Positions 34,458 to 42,686 of a stretch of DNA of 64,000 bases are shown here, one piece after another. Location: contig NZ_RHOO01000003.1 in the NCBI RefSeq assembly GCF_003946555.1, positions 62,001 through 126,000 of the forward strand. The letters are read 5' to 3'. The notes under the pieces are model-generated. The model was not told where the DNA came from and ran no database searches. It saw only the letters and a list, made by a program, of their open reading frames with translations. How positions within the stretch are numbered: position 1 is the first letter of the stretch; every line of letters begins with the position of its first letter. The stretch comes from Companilactobacillus hulinensis (GTDB taxonomy: Bacteria > Bacillota > Bacilli > Lactobacillales > Lactobacillaceae). Both the position numbers and the translations under genes were made by a program.

Positions 34458-35033
34458 ATGTTTAAAAAGATCTCACTTGTAACAGTAGTATTAGCCGGAG
34501 TTCTATTAGCTGGTTGCTCACAACAATCTGCCACTCAGACTGATACTGGTACTAAGACAGAAAAAACACAAAAAAAGAGTACCGCAAAAAAATCCGCTAA
34601 TAACGCTAACTCAGCAACAACAAAAACAAACGATGATAGTAATCAAAGTAGTAATGATGATTCTGATACTGACTCTCAAAGTAGCTATGCAACTACAAAG
34701 AGTAGTACGGCTAGTGATGATAGTAATAGTTCAAAAACTACTGGTAACAATAATAGTAGTAATGGCACAACTGATAATTCGACTGATCAACAATCAACAC
34801 AGTCTAATAACCAGGGAACTATTAATCTGACTACATCAGATCAAGCTGTTAACTATTTAGCTGATCAATTGAGTAATACTTACGATAAAACAACAACACA
34901 GTATGTTGCTAACGGTAGGATTACTTGGGATAACGTTCAAGGTTATCAAGTTAATATCTATTCAAAGAATTCAGATTCTCCAGTAGGAAGCTATCTTGTT
35001 CCAGCTAATGGACAATACTTCCAAATCTGGTAG
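34458..35033 (+). CDS. Lipoprotein with Ser/Thr/Asn-rich linker
   Basis: 191-residue exported lipoprotein with lipobox LLAGC (Cys at about residue 20). A long linker of Ser, Thr, Asn, Asp and Lys covers about residues 24-120, and a C-terminal globular domain of about 70 residues starts INLTTSDQAVNYLADQL and ends QYFQIW. GGGAGG precedes ATG 34458; the frame from 34437 crosses the -10 region. Function unknown. Its C-terminal start resembles that of the lipoprotein at 8196-9128. The promoter repeats suggest control by a two-component regulator. Confidence 0.75.
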   Translation: MFKKISLVTVVLAGVLLAGCSQQSATQTDTGTKTEKTQKKSTAKKSANNANSATTKTNDDSNQSSNDDSDTDSQSSYATTKSSTASDDSNSSKTTGNNNSSNGTTDNSTDQQSTQSNNQGTINLTTSDQAVNYLADQLSNTYDKTTTQYVANGRITWDNVQGYQVNIYSKNSDSPVGSYLVPANGQYFQIW

Positions 35034-35076
35034 AACTTGATTTGCTTGCCTTTGCAAGTGATATTAGATACTATTC

Positions 35077-35112
35077 TAGAGGTTGGGAAGAAATCCCAAG
35101 CTCTATTTTTTT
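35077..35112 (+). terminator. Terminator
   Basis: AGAGGTTGGGA and TCCCAAGCTCT arms with seven T, after the lipoprotein gene. Confidence 0.88.
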
Positions 35113-35135
35113 GATTTCGAAGTGAAGAGGGACAT

Positions 35136-36005
35136 ATGCGAAAAAAATTATTTATAGCAGGGGCGCTTTTGTTAATGCTTGTCCTTGGGGGATGTGCGCA
35201 AAAAAAGTCTGCTGATAACATCATAACTACCACAGTTAATACATATAAAGAACCAGTTCAAAGTGTTGTCGGGAATAAATACAAAGTAGAGTCGATCATT
35301 AAGTCTGTTAACGTTGACCCACATAGTTTTTCACCATCGAATAATAATGCTAAGCAAATTGCAGATTCAAAGTTGATTGTATCCAATGGATTAGGATATG
35401 ACGATTGGGTCAATAAAATGGTTACTGCCAATAGTCAGAATAAGAATCTGATAGATTTTGCTAGCGACGTATTACATAAGAAGAATGGTGACAATGAGCA
35501 TATCTGGTTTGGAGTCTCAAATGTTCAAAAACTCAGCTATGCAGTTTTTCAGCATATGAGCAAAATTGATCCTAAAGATAAAGTTTATTATGCTAAAAAT
35601 TATCAGCGCTATAATCAAAAACTAGAAAAATTGATAGTCCGTGAAAGTAAGTTAAAACAAAAATTAAATGGTAAAAAAGCTTATGTTACCGAACCGCTGC
35701 CATATTATCTGTTAAATGATTTGGGAGTTACGATTGATAATGCTCACTTCGCCAAGGCGGTTGAAGAAGATACTGATCCATCTATTTCAGATGTTAAGAA
35801 TATGGAAGATGGCTTGAAGAATCATAAAGTGGACTTCTTGGTGGTAAATAAACAAGTTACTAGTGGAATAATTACTAAGATGACTAGTTTAGCAAAAGAA
35901 AATAATGTTCCGATAATTTATTTCACTGAAACATTGCCTAGCAATTTGGGATATTACCAGTGGATGAATGACAATTTGAATCAAATTGAAAATATTGCTA
36001 AATAA
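35136..36005 (+). CDS. Metal ABC transporter substrate-binding lipoprotein (ZnuA/MntA type)
   Basis: 289 residues. Lipobox VLGGC (Cys at about residue 21). Metal-ligand candidates are His in NVDPHSFSPS (about 66), His in NEHIWF (about 123), His in DNAHFAKAVEED and a C-terminal acidic residue in YFTETLPSN. The His-rich loop typical of zinc-specific ZnuA is missing, so Zn or Mn cannot be decided. AGAGGG precedes ATG 35136. It is separated from the ATPase gene by a strong hairpin that may reduce read-through. Confidence 0.88.
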   Translation: MRKKLFIAGALLLMLVLGGCAQKKSADNIITTTVNTYKEPVQSVVGNKYKVESIIKSVNVDPHSFSPSNNNAKQIADSKLIVSNGLGYDDWVNKMVTANSQNKNLIDFASDVLHKKNGDNEHIWFGVSNVQKLSYAVFQHMSKIDPKDKVYYAKNYQRYNQKLEKLIVRESKLKQKLNGKKAYVTEPLPYYLLNDLGVTIDNAHFAKAVEEDTDPSISDVKNMEDGLKNHKVDFLVVNKQVTSGIITKMTSLAKENNVPIIYFTETLPSNLGYYQWMNDNLNQIENIAK

Positions 36006-36013
36006 CGAAATAA

Positions 36014-36069
36014 TTAGCTTTTATTTGTAAATGATAATTTTTACTATTTACAAATAAAGCTATTTTGTT
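36014..36069 (+). terminator. Terminator or attenuating hairpin inside the metal transport operon
   Basis: Arms TAGCTTTTATTTGTAAAT and ATTTACAAATAAAGCTA around a loop of about 15 bases, followed by TTTTG. It lies between the binding-protein gene and the ATPase gene. Confidence 0.7.
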
Positions 36070-36128
36070 TATTCTAGGTAGTATTGATTGTTACAAAAGT
36101 AGAAAGAAAGGTCTGTGAAGGAAAACCT

Positions 36129-36788
36129 GTGATTGAAGCAAAGAATTTAACTAAAAAATTTGGAAAACAGCTAGTTTTTCAAGATGTCAATTTCAAAATT
36201 AATGATGGTGAATTCATCAGTCTGGTTGGTCCGAACGGATCAGGTAAAACTACACTGGTAAAGATCATTATGGGTATGGAAAAGAGAACCTCTGGTGAAT
36301 TGTTGATGGACAAGAAACAAACCGTTGGTTATGTTCCACAATTCCGTAATATTGATCTGGATTATCCATTGGATATTGAGAGCTTCGTACGTTTGAATTT
36401 GAAATTCACGATCAGTCCTAAAAAACGTCGAGAAGATAGTGAACAGATTAAACAGATTCTCGAAAAGACTAGATTGACACATTTACAAAAACGCCCATTA
36501 GGATTGGCTTCTGGTGGTGAAAAGCAGAAAGCATATTTAGCTCAAGCTCTGTTAAATGATCCTAAAGTGTTAATTTTGGATGAATCAACTGCCAGCTTGG
36601 ATGTTGAAGTCAAGATGCAATTGATGGATCTAGTGCAGGAATTAAATGAAAAATACAAATTAACTGTAATATTTATCACTCATGATTATGACTTGACGAA
36701 GAAATATACACATCGTGCGCTTTTCTTTGAAAATAATACGATTAAACCAATCAGTGTCGATGAAATTTCAGAAGATATGTTTGAGTGA
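36129..36788 (+). CDS. Metal ABC transporter ATPase (ZnuC type)
   Basis: 219-residue ATP-binding subunit that energises metal uptake. Walker A GPNGSGKTT (about residues 37-45), Q loop VPQFRNID, signature LASGGEKQKA (about 137-146), Walker B VLILDEST and H loop FITHDYD are all present. GTG 36129 is chosen because GAAGGAAAA lies just upstream; the longer frame from 36084 runs through the binding site. It is followed by the permease gene after 11 bases. Confidence 0.9.
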   Translation: MIEAKNLTKKFGKQLVFQDVNFKINDGEFISLVGPNGSGKTTLVKIIMGMEKRTSGELLMDKKQTVGYVPQFRNIDLDYPLDIESFVRLNLKFTISPKKRREDSEQIKQILEKTRLTHLQKRPLGLASGGEKQKAYLAQALLNDPKVLILDESTASLDVEVKMQLMDLVQELNEKYKLTVIFITHDYDLTKKYTHRALFFENNTIKPISVDEISEDMFE

Positions 36789-36799
36789 GGTGATAGGAT

Positions 36800-37597
36800 A
36801 TGTTTGGATATGAATTTATGAGAGAGGCCTTTATAGCAAGTACTTTTATCGCTATAACGGCTGGATTAGTTGGGGTATTTGTCGTTTCACGTAACATGTC
36901 ATTTTTGTCACATACCTTGTCAGAGATCGGGTTTGCCGGTGCTTCGTTTGGTATTTTAGTCGGGATATCGCCATTAGCCGGGATGATTATTTTTACAATG
37001 GTCAGTTCCGTAGCGGTTGGATCATTAAGTACGGAGTCGTCACGTCGTGAGGCTTCTATCAGTGCTATTTCGTCATTATTTATTGGTCTGGGAATCCTTT
37101 TCTTATCGTTATCATCTGAATCCAGTAGTTATGCGACAAATATTCTTTTCGGTAGTATAGTTGGTATCAGTGCTAAGGAAGTTCACCAATTAATGATCCT
37201 AGCTTTGGTTGTAATTGTTATCTTTATTATTTTTTACAAGCCATTGGCTTTTGATTCATTCGATCACATTGGAGCACGCTCAGCTGGATTACCAACTAGA
37301 TTCTTGTCGATAGCCTTCCTTGTAACGTTGGCATTGAGCGTAAGTATCGGAGCTCAAATCGTTGGTTCATTATTGGTATTTATCCTGTTGACGCTACCTG
37401 GTGCTACTGCCAAATATTTGGTACACTCAGTTCCTAAGTTAATTATGGTTTCAGTTGGATTGTCATTAGCTGGTGTTTGGTTAGGATTGTACTTAGCCTT
37501 CGTTACTAATTGGCCAGTGACATTCTTTATCTCAGCTTTTGAAGTTATTGCGTACTTCTTAGGCTTGACGTACAAGAACTGGAAGTTAAATCACTAG
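36800..37597 (+). CDS. Metal ABC transporter permease (ZnuB type)
   Basis: 265-residue ABC-3 family permease with about eight helices. FVVSRNMSFLSHTLSEIGFAGAS-type opening and GAQIVGSLLVFILLTLPGATA are the conserved segments. GAGGTGATAGG precedes ATG 36800. It forms one importer with the ATPase and the upstream binding lipoprotein. The gtrA gene follows after 22 bases. Confidence 0.92.
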   Translation: MFGYEFMREAFIASTFIAITAGLVGVFVVSRNMSFLSHTLSEIGFAGASFGILVGISPLAGMIIFTMVSSVAVGSLSTESSRREASISAISSLFIGLGILFLSLSSESSSYATNILFGSIVGISAKEVHQLMILALVVIVIFIIFYKPLAFDSFDHIGARSAGLPTRFLSIAFLVTLALSVSIGAQIVGSLLVFILLTLPGATAKYLVHSVPKLIMVSVGLSLAGVWLGLYLAFVTNWPVTFFISAFEVIAYFLGLTYKNWKLNH

Positions 37598-37619
37598 AAT
37601 CACGGGAGAATGATTCATT

Positions 37620-38030
37620 ATGGATGTTAAAGAATTATGGAGTAAATACAAAGATACAATACCGTATCTGTTTTTCGGCGTGTTAACGACAGTCGTTAAT
37701 TACGTTGGATTTTGGTTCTTCACATATATTGCAGGATGGAATTATCAGTTTGCGAACGCCTTTGCATACTTGTTATCAGTAGTATTTGCCTATGTAACGA
37801 ACAAATTATGGGTATTTGATTCACATACAGATACAATGAAGGCCTTCTTATTGGAAATGGGATCATTCTTCTTATTCCGTGGAGGCTCATGGATCATTGA
37901 CCAAGGAACAATGACTATCGGAGTATCATTGATGCATATTAACGATATGATAGTGAAGTTGTTTGCGAACGTGTTCGTTGTTGTGCTTAATTATATTTTT
38001 AGTAAGTTTATTATATTTAAGAAAAAATAG
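37620..38030 (+). CDS. GtrA family membrane protein
   Basis: 136 residues with four membrane helices. FGVLTTVVNYVGFWFF, YQFANAFAYLLSVVFAYVTNKLWVF and the basic end SKFIIFKKK are diagnostic for GtrA proteins, which help lipid-linked sugars cross the membrane during polysaccharide or teichoic-acid glycosylation. GGGAGAA lies 9 bases before ATG 37620. A second GtrA gene is at 55281-55787. No glycosyltransferase is adjacent. Confidence 0.9.
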   Translation: MDVKELWSKYKDTIPYLFFGVLTTVVNYVGFWFFTYIAGWNYQFANAFAYLLSVVFAYVTNKLWVFDSHTDTMKAFLLEMGSFFLFRGGSWIIDQGTMTIGVSLMHINDMIVKLFANVFVVVLNYIFSKFIIFKKK

Positions 38031-38052
38031 AGAGCGGAGCAAAGCGGGTAGA

Positions 38053-38160
38053 GAGTGGAGAAAAACGGGAGATTCTGAGCACTGCCTAGGATAGAGAAGG
38101 TATCACGAAGTGATGCATTCTCTATTCGTAGCAGGCGCAGGAATCTGTTTTTCGCAACTC
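38053..38160 (+). ncRNA. 108-nt structured repeat, first tandem copy
   Basis: It folds into one long hairpin: GAGT/ACTC, then GAAAAAC with GTTTTTC around a GGG bulge, AGATTC with GAATCT, an interior segment (GAGCACTGCC with GCAGGCGCAG), and an apical stem ATAGAGAA..TATCAC-GAA-GTGATG..TTCTCTAT. A second copy follows with a 114-base period. The strand cannot be decided from the fold. Confidence 0.65.
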
Positions 38161-38166
38161 GTTTAG

Positions 38167-38274
38167 GAGTGGAAGAAGCCGGGAAATTCTGAGCACTGCC
38201 TAGGATAGAGAAGGTATCACGAAGTGATGCATTCTCTATCCGTAGCAGGCGCAGAAATTTGGCTTCTGTAACTC
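38167..38274 (+). ncRNA. 108-nt structured repeat, second tandem copy
   Basis: Same length and fold as the copy at 38053. The central about 60 bases are identical except one. The lower stem has changed on both sides: GAAGCC pairs with GGCTTC where the first copy has GAAAAAC with GTTTTTC, so pairing is kept. Confidence 0.65.
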
Positions 38275-38335
38275 GTTTCAGAAACAAATCTCACCAACTC
38301 ATTTTCAAAGTTTAAATGTATACATATACCAAATC

Positions 38336-38367
38336 AAAAGAATAGCCTACAATAGGCTATTCTTTTT
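38336..38367 (+). terminator. Terminator after the tandem repeats
   Basis: 14-bp arms AAAAGAATAGCCTA / TAGGCTATTCTTTT with a CAA loop and T-run. Confidence 0.9.
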
Positions 38368-38473
38368 CTATACCAACCGTCTATCAAATCCAGCACTCAT
38401 CTTTTGATAAGTAATTTAATATATTTAATAATCAAGTAAATAATAAAAATACTTAATCAAGCAGGTGGACATT

Positions 38474-39010
38474 ATGAGTTGGACATTTGGTAATAAACCG
38501 TCTTATAAGTCATTAGTCTCAAGTATCGGAATATCATTTTTCATTTTTGGCATGGCACTGTTTGCAACCAATGATTGGCGAAAACTATTTTCGTGTGTAT
38601 TGTTCGCAGTCATCTCGTTTGTATTGCTTGTAACGATAGTATATCCAATCTTTTTACCAAGATATCTTAATTACGTACGAATCGACGACAGTGGAATCGA
38701 ATTCTATCAAGTGGAAGACTGGTGGGATAAAGTTAATTTGGTTTTCAATCCTTATATGATTAAACCAGTGAAAGTCATTTATGATGAAATCACAGAAGTA
38801 GATGCTGTAACGAACAGAAGATTGCCAGTACCACAAAGATTGACCGATACACCTGCTGATACATCAGAAATCATAATGCCGAAGCTTCCAAGTGGAATTG
38901 AAATTACAACCGTTAATCGTGAAAAAATCGTTGCTGAAACAAATTGGCCGGAGACACCAGAACGTTGTAAGCTGGATGAAGCTTTGAAATTTGCTAGAAA
39001 GCATATGTAG
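38474..39010 (+). CDS. Hypothetical membrane-anchored protein
   Basis: 178 residues. Two hydrophobic helices (about 14-32 and 38-62) precede a cytoplasmic-looking domain of about 115 residues resembling PH-like membrane proteins (YVRIDDSGIEFYQ, YDEITEVDAV, LDEALKFARKHM). ATG 38474 has GCAGGTGG upstream; the frame start at 38465 lies in the binding site. It stands alone between terminators. Function unknown. Confidence 0.65.
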   Translation: MSWTFGNKPSYKSLVSSIGISFFIFGMALFATNDWRKLFSCVLFAVISFVLLVTIVYPIFLPRYLNYVRIDDSGIEFYQVEDWWDKVNLVFNPYMIKPVKVIYDEITEVDAVTNRRLPVPQRLTDTPADTSEIIMPKLPSGIEITTVNREKIVAETNWPETPERCKLDEALKFARKHM

Positions 39011-39047
39011 AAAAAGAGATGTTTGCGATAAGCAAACATCTCTTTTT
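39011..39047. terminator. Bidirectional terminator
   Basis: 16-bp arms starting AAAAAGAGATGTTTGC, short loop, right arm ending TTTTT; it serves the gene at 38474 and the convergent gene at 39050. Confidence 0.92.
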
Positions 39048-39049
39048 GA

Positions 39050-39256
39050 TTACTTTCTATTAATAACTCTCAACCAGATTATCTGGCACAAAATAATTAT
39101 AATGGCAAACACGGCAAGAACACCTAATGAAACCAACCTTGCCTGTGTTGTCTGGACTGCTCCAGTACCATCGATTTTACGAAGTAAGATAAGGATTGTC
39201 AGGAAAACAAAAATAATTATCCAGGCAATATTTATGATTCTCCAGATCTTTTTCAT
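39050..39256 (-). CDS. Small two-helix membrane protein (68 aa)
   Basis: Begins MKKIWRIINIAWIIIFVFL. Two hydrophobic helices (about 7-27 and 43-64) are joined by a polar loop (RKIDGTGAVQTTQAR). GGAAAGGA lies 5 bases before ATG 39256. It is 18 bases after the fructokinase gene and on the same strand, so probably in one transcript. Not recognised. Confidence 0.6.
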   Translation of the reverse strand: MKKIWRIINIAWIIIFVFLTILILLRKIDGTGAVQTTQARLVSLGVLAVFAIIIILCQIIWLRVINRK

Positions 39257-39274
39257 AGGATCCTTTCCAGTAAA

Positions 39275-40147
39275 TTATTCTTGTAATTCACGGATAGCTA
39301 GGGCAAAGTCACCAAGTGTTGCTGAACCGTTGTCTTTTACAAGTGGCATAGTGATGTACTTGTCTAGATCAGGTACTTCAACGTAATCGTTCAATAACTC
39401 TTTGAATTGTGCACGGACTTTAACTAGGAATGGTTCACTGACCACACCACCACCGAAGACAATCTTGTCTGGGCGTAGAATGAGTGTTGATTGGATAGCT
39501 GCTTGAGCTACGTAATAAGCCATAATATCCCATGTGTGGTCTGTTAGAGGCACATCCTTACCTGGCTTGCCGAGACGAGCATCGAAAGTAGGACCGGCAA
39601 CTAAGCCTTCTAGACAGTCACCATGGAATGGACAGATTCCTTTGAAGTCCAAGTCATCAGGGTGACGTCTCAAGAATGTGTGTCCCATTTCAGTGTGTCC
39701 CATATTACCAACGAAGTCACCTTTGTTGATAGCACCAGCACCAACTCCAGTACCGATTGTGTAATAAACTAGTGAATCGATTTTTTCGTTAGACAACGTT
39801 GACATAACATATTCACCATAAGCTGAACCGTTAACGTCAGTTGTCCAGAACATAGGAATATCAAATTCTTTCTTCATGGCTCCAAGAAAGTCAGTATCTT
39901 TCCAACCTGGCTTAGGAGTTGATGTGATATATCCGTATTTGGGTGAGCTCTTACGTAGCTCGATTGGACCAAATGAAGCTATACCAATAGCCTCAACGTC
40001 GAACTTTTTAAAATAATCAATTGTTTTTTGTAATGTTTCCTCTGGTGTTGTCGTTGGGAAATGAACACTATCCTTAATACGATAATCTTCGTCACCTACG
40101 GCACAAACGAATTTTGTTCCACCTGCTTCAATACTACCAACTAGCAA
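39275..40147 (-). CDS. scrK: ROK family fructokinase
   Basis: Phosphorylates fructose to fructose-6-phosphate, here the fructose freed from sucrose. SIEAGGTKFVCAVG is the phosphate-binding start, IGTGVGAGAI the second motif, and the zinc site is H/C residues in GHTEMGHTFLRRH and CPFHGDC. 290 residues. TTG 40147 is chosen: GGAGG lies 8 bases upstream and would be inside the coding region if ATG 40162 were used. Divergent from the LacI gene. A perfect cre match lies 30 bases upstream. Confidence 0.92.
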   Translation of the reverse strand: MLVGSIEAGGTKFVCAVGDEDYRIKDSVHFPTTTPEETLQKTIDYFKKFDVEAIGIASFGPIELRKSSPKYGYITSTPKPGWKDTDFLGAMKKEFDIPMFWTTDVNGSAYGEYVMSTLSNEKIDSLVYYTIGTGVGAGAINKGDFVGNMGHTEMGHTFLRRHPDDLDFKGICPFHGDCLEGLVAGPTFDARLGKPGKDVPLTDHTWDIMAYYVAQAAIQSTLILRPDKIVFGGGVVSEPFLVKVRAQFKELLNDYVEVPDLDKYITMPLVKDNGSATLGDFALAIRELQE

Positions 40148-40176
40148 ATTTGTTCCCTCCATTTTTTGAAAATATC

Positions 40177-40190
40177 TGCAATCGTTTTCA
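40177..40190 (-). promoter_or_regulatory. Catabolite-responsive element (cre) of scrK
   Basis: TGCAATCGTTTTCA fits TGNAANCGNTNNCA at every fixed position. It lies 30 bases upstream of the scrK start, where CcpA would block transcription. Confidence 0.7.
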
Positions 40191-40308
40191 ATAACTTAAG
40201 ATACCATTATGAAAACTTATCGTCAATTGTAATTCTTAGTAAATGTGTCTGAAAGGTGTGTCATTACTGTATAATGAAACTAATAGAATCAAGGTATAGG
40301 TGGATTAT

Positions 40309-41286
40309 ATGGTGGTCAAAATCGATGATGTGGCAAGGCTTGCAGGTGTATCTAAAACAACGGTATCACGAGTATTGAATAATCGTGGTTATTTAAGTGA
40401 CACCACAATAAAAAAAGTCCATGATGCAATGGAATCTTTGAATTATCAACCAAATGCTGTGGCACGACAGCTTTTTAAAAAAGAAACCAAGTTGGTCGGA
40501 TTGATTTTTCCTACAGTAGACAATCCATTCTTCGGCCAATTAGTAGCAGAATTGGAAAAGCGCCTTTTTGACTCTGGCTTCAAAGTTCTGATTGGTAATT
40601 CGATGAATGATCCTGAAAAAGAGGAAACCTATTTGAAGGAACTGATTTCAAATCAGGTCGATGGATTGATTGTTGGTGCCCAAAATAGAGATATTTCTGA
40701 ATATCACACAAGTAATTTGCCAGTAGTTTCAATTGACCGAAATATGAATGAAGATATTCCAGTTATTTCTTCGGATAACTATCAAGGTGGTAAATTGGCC
40801 ACGGAATTATTGATCAATAGTGGTGCTAAACACATTATCAATACCAATGGACCAGTTAATTTGAAGACACCAGCTAATCGTCGTACACAAGCATATGCAG
40901 ATGTTATGGCATCACACAATATGGTTCCTCATACTTATGTAATTGATTTTAATTGGGATATTAACAAAAAAGAACGGATCATTAACGAGATGTTCAAAGA
41001 ATATCCGGAAATGGATGGAATATTCGTTACTAATGACATGGATGCGGCACTTGTTTGGAGAACAGCCGTTAAGTTGGGTTATAAAATTCCACAAGATTTG
41101 AAGATAGTTGGCTATGATGGTGCCAATTCAACCAGGGTTCTGCTACCAGAATTAACTACAATTGAACAACCAATCGATGAAATAGCACAGGTTGCAGTAA
41201 AAACCTTGATTGACCGAATTCAGGGTAAGGAGATACCAGCTGAACAGATTTTACCAGTCAAAGTTTGGAAGGGACAATCAGTGTAA
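40309..41286 (+). CDS. LacI family regulator of the sucrose genes
   Basis: 325 residues. The N-terminal HTH KIDDVARLAGVSKTTVSRVLN (about 4-24) and hinge helix YQPNAVARQL (about 49-58) are followed by a periplasmic-binding-like sugar domain. ATG 40309 follows AGGTGG. It lies between scrK (divergent) and the permease/GH32 operon (downstream, own promoter), so it is the likely local repressor. Candidate operators with centre AACCGGTT occur twice before the permease gene. Confidence 0.9.
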   Translation: MVVKIDDVARLAGVSKTTVSRVLNNRGYLSDTTIKKVHDAMESLNYQPNAVARQLFKKETKLVGLIFPTVDNPFFGQLVAELEKRLFDSGFKVLIGNSMNDPEKEETYLKELISNQVDGLIVGAQNRDISEYHTSNLPVVSIDRNMNEDIPVISSDNYQGGKLATELLINSGAKHIINTNGPVNLKTPANRRTQAYADVMASHNMVPHTYVIDFNWDINKKERIINEMFKEYPEMDGIFVTNDMDAALVWRTAVKLGYKIPQDLKIVGYDGANSTRVLLPELTTIEQPIDEIAQVAVKTLIDRIQGKEIPAEQILPVKVWKGQSV

Positions 41287-41335
41287 AGATAGTAATGAGA
41301 TTCCAATTGGATCTCTTTATTTTTTACAAATTTAT

Positions 41336-41416
41336 GATAACCGGTTGACATATAAAAAGTTACCGCTTACAATGCTACTTGTAAACGTTTTAGTAATTGT
41401 ATGTCAACCGGTTGAT
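41336..41416 (+). promoter_or_regulatory. Sucrose operon promoter with two LacI-type operators
   Basis: TTGACA (41345-41350), 17-bp spacer, TACAAT (41368-41373). AACCGGTT operator cores lie at 41339-41346 (over the -35) and 41406-41413 (perfect TCAACCGGTTGA), 67 bases apart. A near-cre TGTAAACGTTTTAG (41380-41393) lies just past the -10. Confidence 0.75.
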
Positions 41417-41441
41417 ATAAAATAAAACAGGGAGTACGACT

Positions 41442-42671
41442 ATGAAAAGAAAAATATATATCAAACTAAGTGCCTTTTTCTTCTTCTTCTTTGTCAGTTG
41501 GGCAGCAAGTTACGCATTATTCTCACTTTGGTTATCACAAGAAATGCATTTGGATAGTACAGAGATTGGAATGGTTTTCGCAGTTAATTCGGGATTTGTT
41601 CTAGTTATGCAACCACTTTACGGATATGTAGCCGATAAAATTGGTGTTCGTAAAAACCTACTAGTATTTCTAAGTGGAATTCTTATTTTCACAGGTCCGT
41701 TCTTTATATACGTATACGGACCATTATTAAAGTATAACGTCATTCTTGGTGCTATTGCCGGAGGTGTCTTCTCAGGTGTTGGATTCAGTGCTTCAGTTGG
41801 TGCTATCGAATCATATGTTGAAAAGATCAGTCGTAAATACGACTTCGAGTATGGTCATTCACGTATGTGGGGATCATTAGGTTCTGCTGCAATGGCATTC
41901 TTCGCAGGTCGTATATTCAATATTGATCCTAGTATCAACTTTTGGTTATCATCTGTTGCTGCAGTAATTATGTTTGGGATTATTCTATCAACACAAGTAG
42001 AAGTTACTGAAGTTGAAATCAAAAAGGCAAAGTCAGTTAAGGTCGCTGACATTTTCAATCTATTTAAAATGAAGGATTTTTGGTTCTTTATCATGTTTGT
42101 TCTAGGCGTTACATGTGTATACAGTGTTTATGATCAACAATTCCCAACTTACTTTGCACAACAATTCAATACTGTTGCCGAAGGTAACTCAATGTTCGGT
42201 TACTTGAACTCATTCCAAGTCTTCCTAGAAGCTGGTATGATGCTAGTTGCTCCAAAAATTGTTAACAAATTGGGTGCTAGAAACTCATTACTTCTTGCCG
42301 GATTTTTGATGGCATTTCGTATTACAGGTTCAGGTTTGGTAAACGGTCCTATCTTAATTTCAATGATGAAATTGATTCACTCATTTGAACTACCAATTCT
42401 ACTTATCGCCGTATTCAAGTATCTTGATGCTAACTTTGAAGCAAGACTTTCATCAATCCTCTACTTAGTTGGATATGAGTTCTCAAGTCAGATCGGTTCT
42501 ATCGTATTATCCACTGCAGTAGGTAAGATGATTGATATTCTAGGATTCAAGACATCGTATTTGTACCTAGGTATCTTCGTATTTGTTTTCGTAATTATCG
42601 CCGTATTTACATTGAAAAAATCAAATGACACAGGTGAAGAATTAGATACTTCACAAGTAGGACAAGCTTAA
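41442..42671 (+). CDS. MFS sucrose/oligosaccharide:H+ symporter (LacY/CscB type)
   Basis: 409 residues with 12 helices, of the oligosaccharide:H+ symporter family. The N-terminal FFFFFFVSWAASYALFSLWL and the GYVADKIGVRKNL loop (between helices 2 and 3) match CscB/LacY-like proteins. It would bring in unphosphorylated sucrose or short fructo-oligosaccharides. AGGGAG precedes ATG 41442. It is co-transcribed with the GH32 gene 15 bases downstream. Non-PTS uptake is consistent with the linked fructokinase, which would not be needed for a PTS product. Confidence 0.88.
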   Translation: MKRKIYIKLSAFFFFFFVSWAASYALFSLWLSQEMHLDSTEIGMVFAVNSGFVLVMQPLYGYVADKIGVRKNLLVFLSGILIFTGPFFIYVYGPLLKYNVILGAIAGGVFSGVGFSASVGAIESYVEKISRKYDFEYGHSRMWGSLGSAAMAFFAGRIFNIDPSINFWLSSVAAVIMFGIILSTQVEVTEVEIKKAKSVKVADIFNLFKMKDFWFFIMFVLGVTCVYSVYDQQFPTYFAQQFNTVAEGNSMFGYLNSFQVFLEAGMMLVAPKIVNKLGARNSLLLAGFLMAFRITGSGLVNGPILISMMKLIHSFELPILLIAVFKYLDANFEARLSSILYLVGYEFSSQIGSIVLSTAVGKMIDILGFKTSYLYLGIFVFVFVIIAVFTLKKSNDTGEELDTSQVGQA

Positions 42672-42686
42672 TAAGGAGAACTATAT

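Noticed and set aside
38053-38274. CRISPR-like array
   Set aside because: Only two long hairpin repeats separated by 6 bases, no spacers of regular length and no cas genes.
37991-38287. 98-codon minus-strand ORF with an internal peptide repeat
   Set aside because: It is a reading through the two 108-nt hairpin elements; the peptide repeat only mirrors the DNA repeat, and there is no ribosome binding site.
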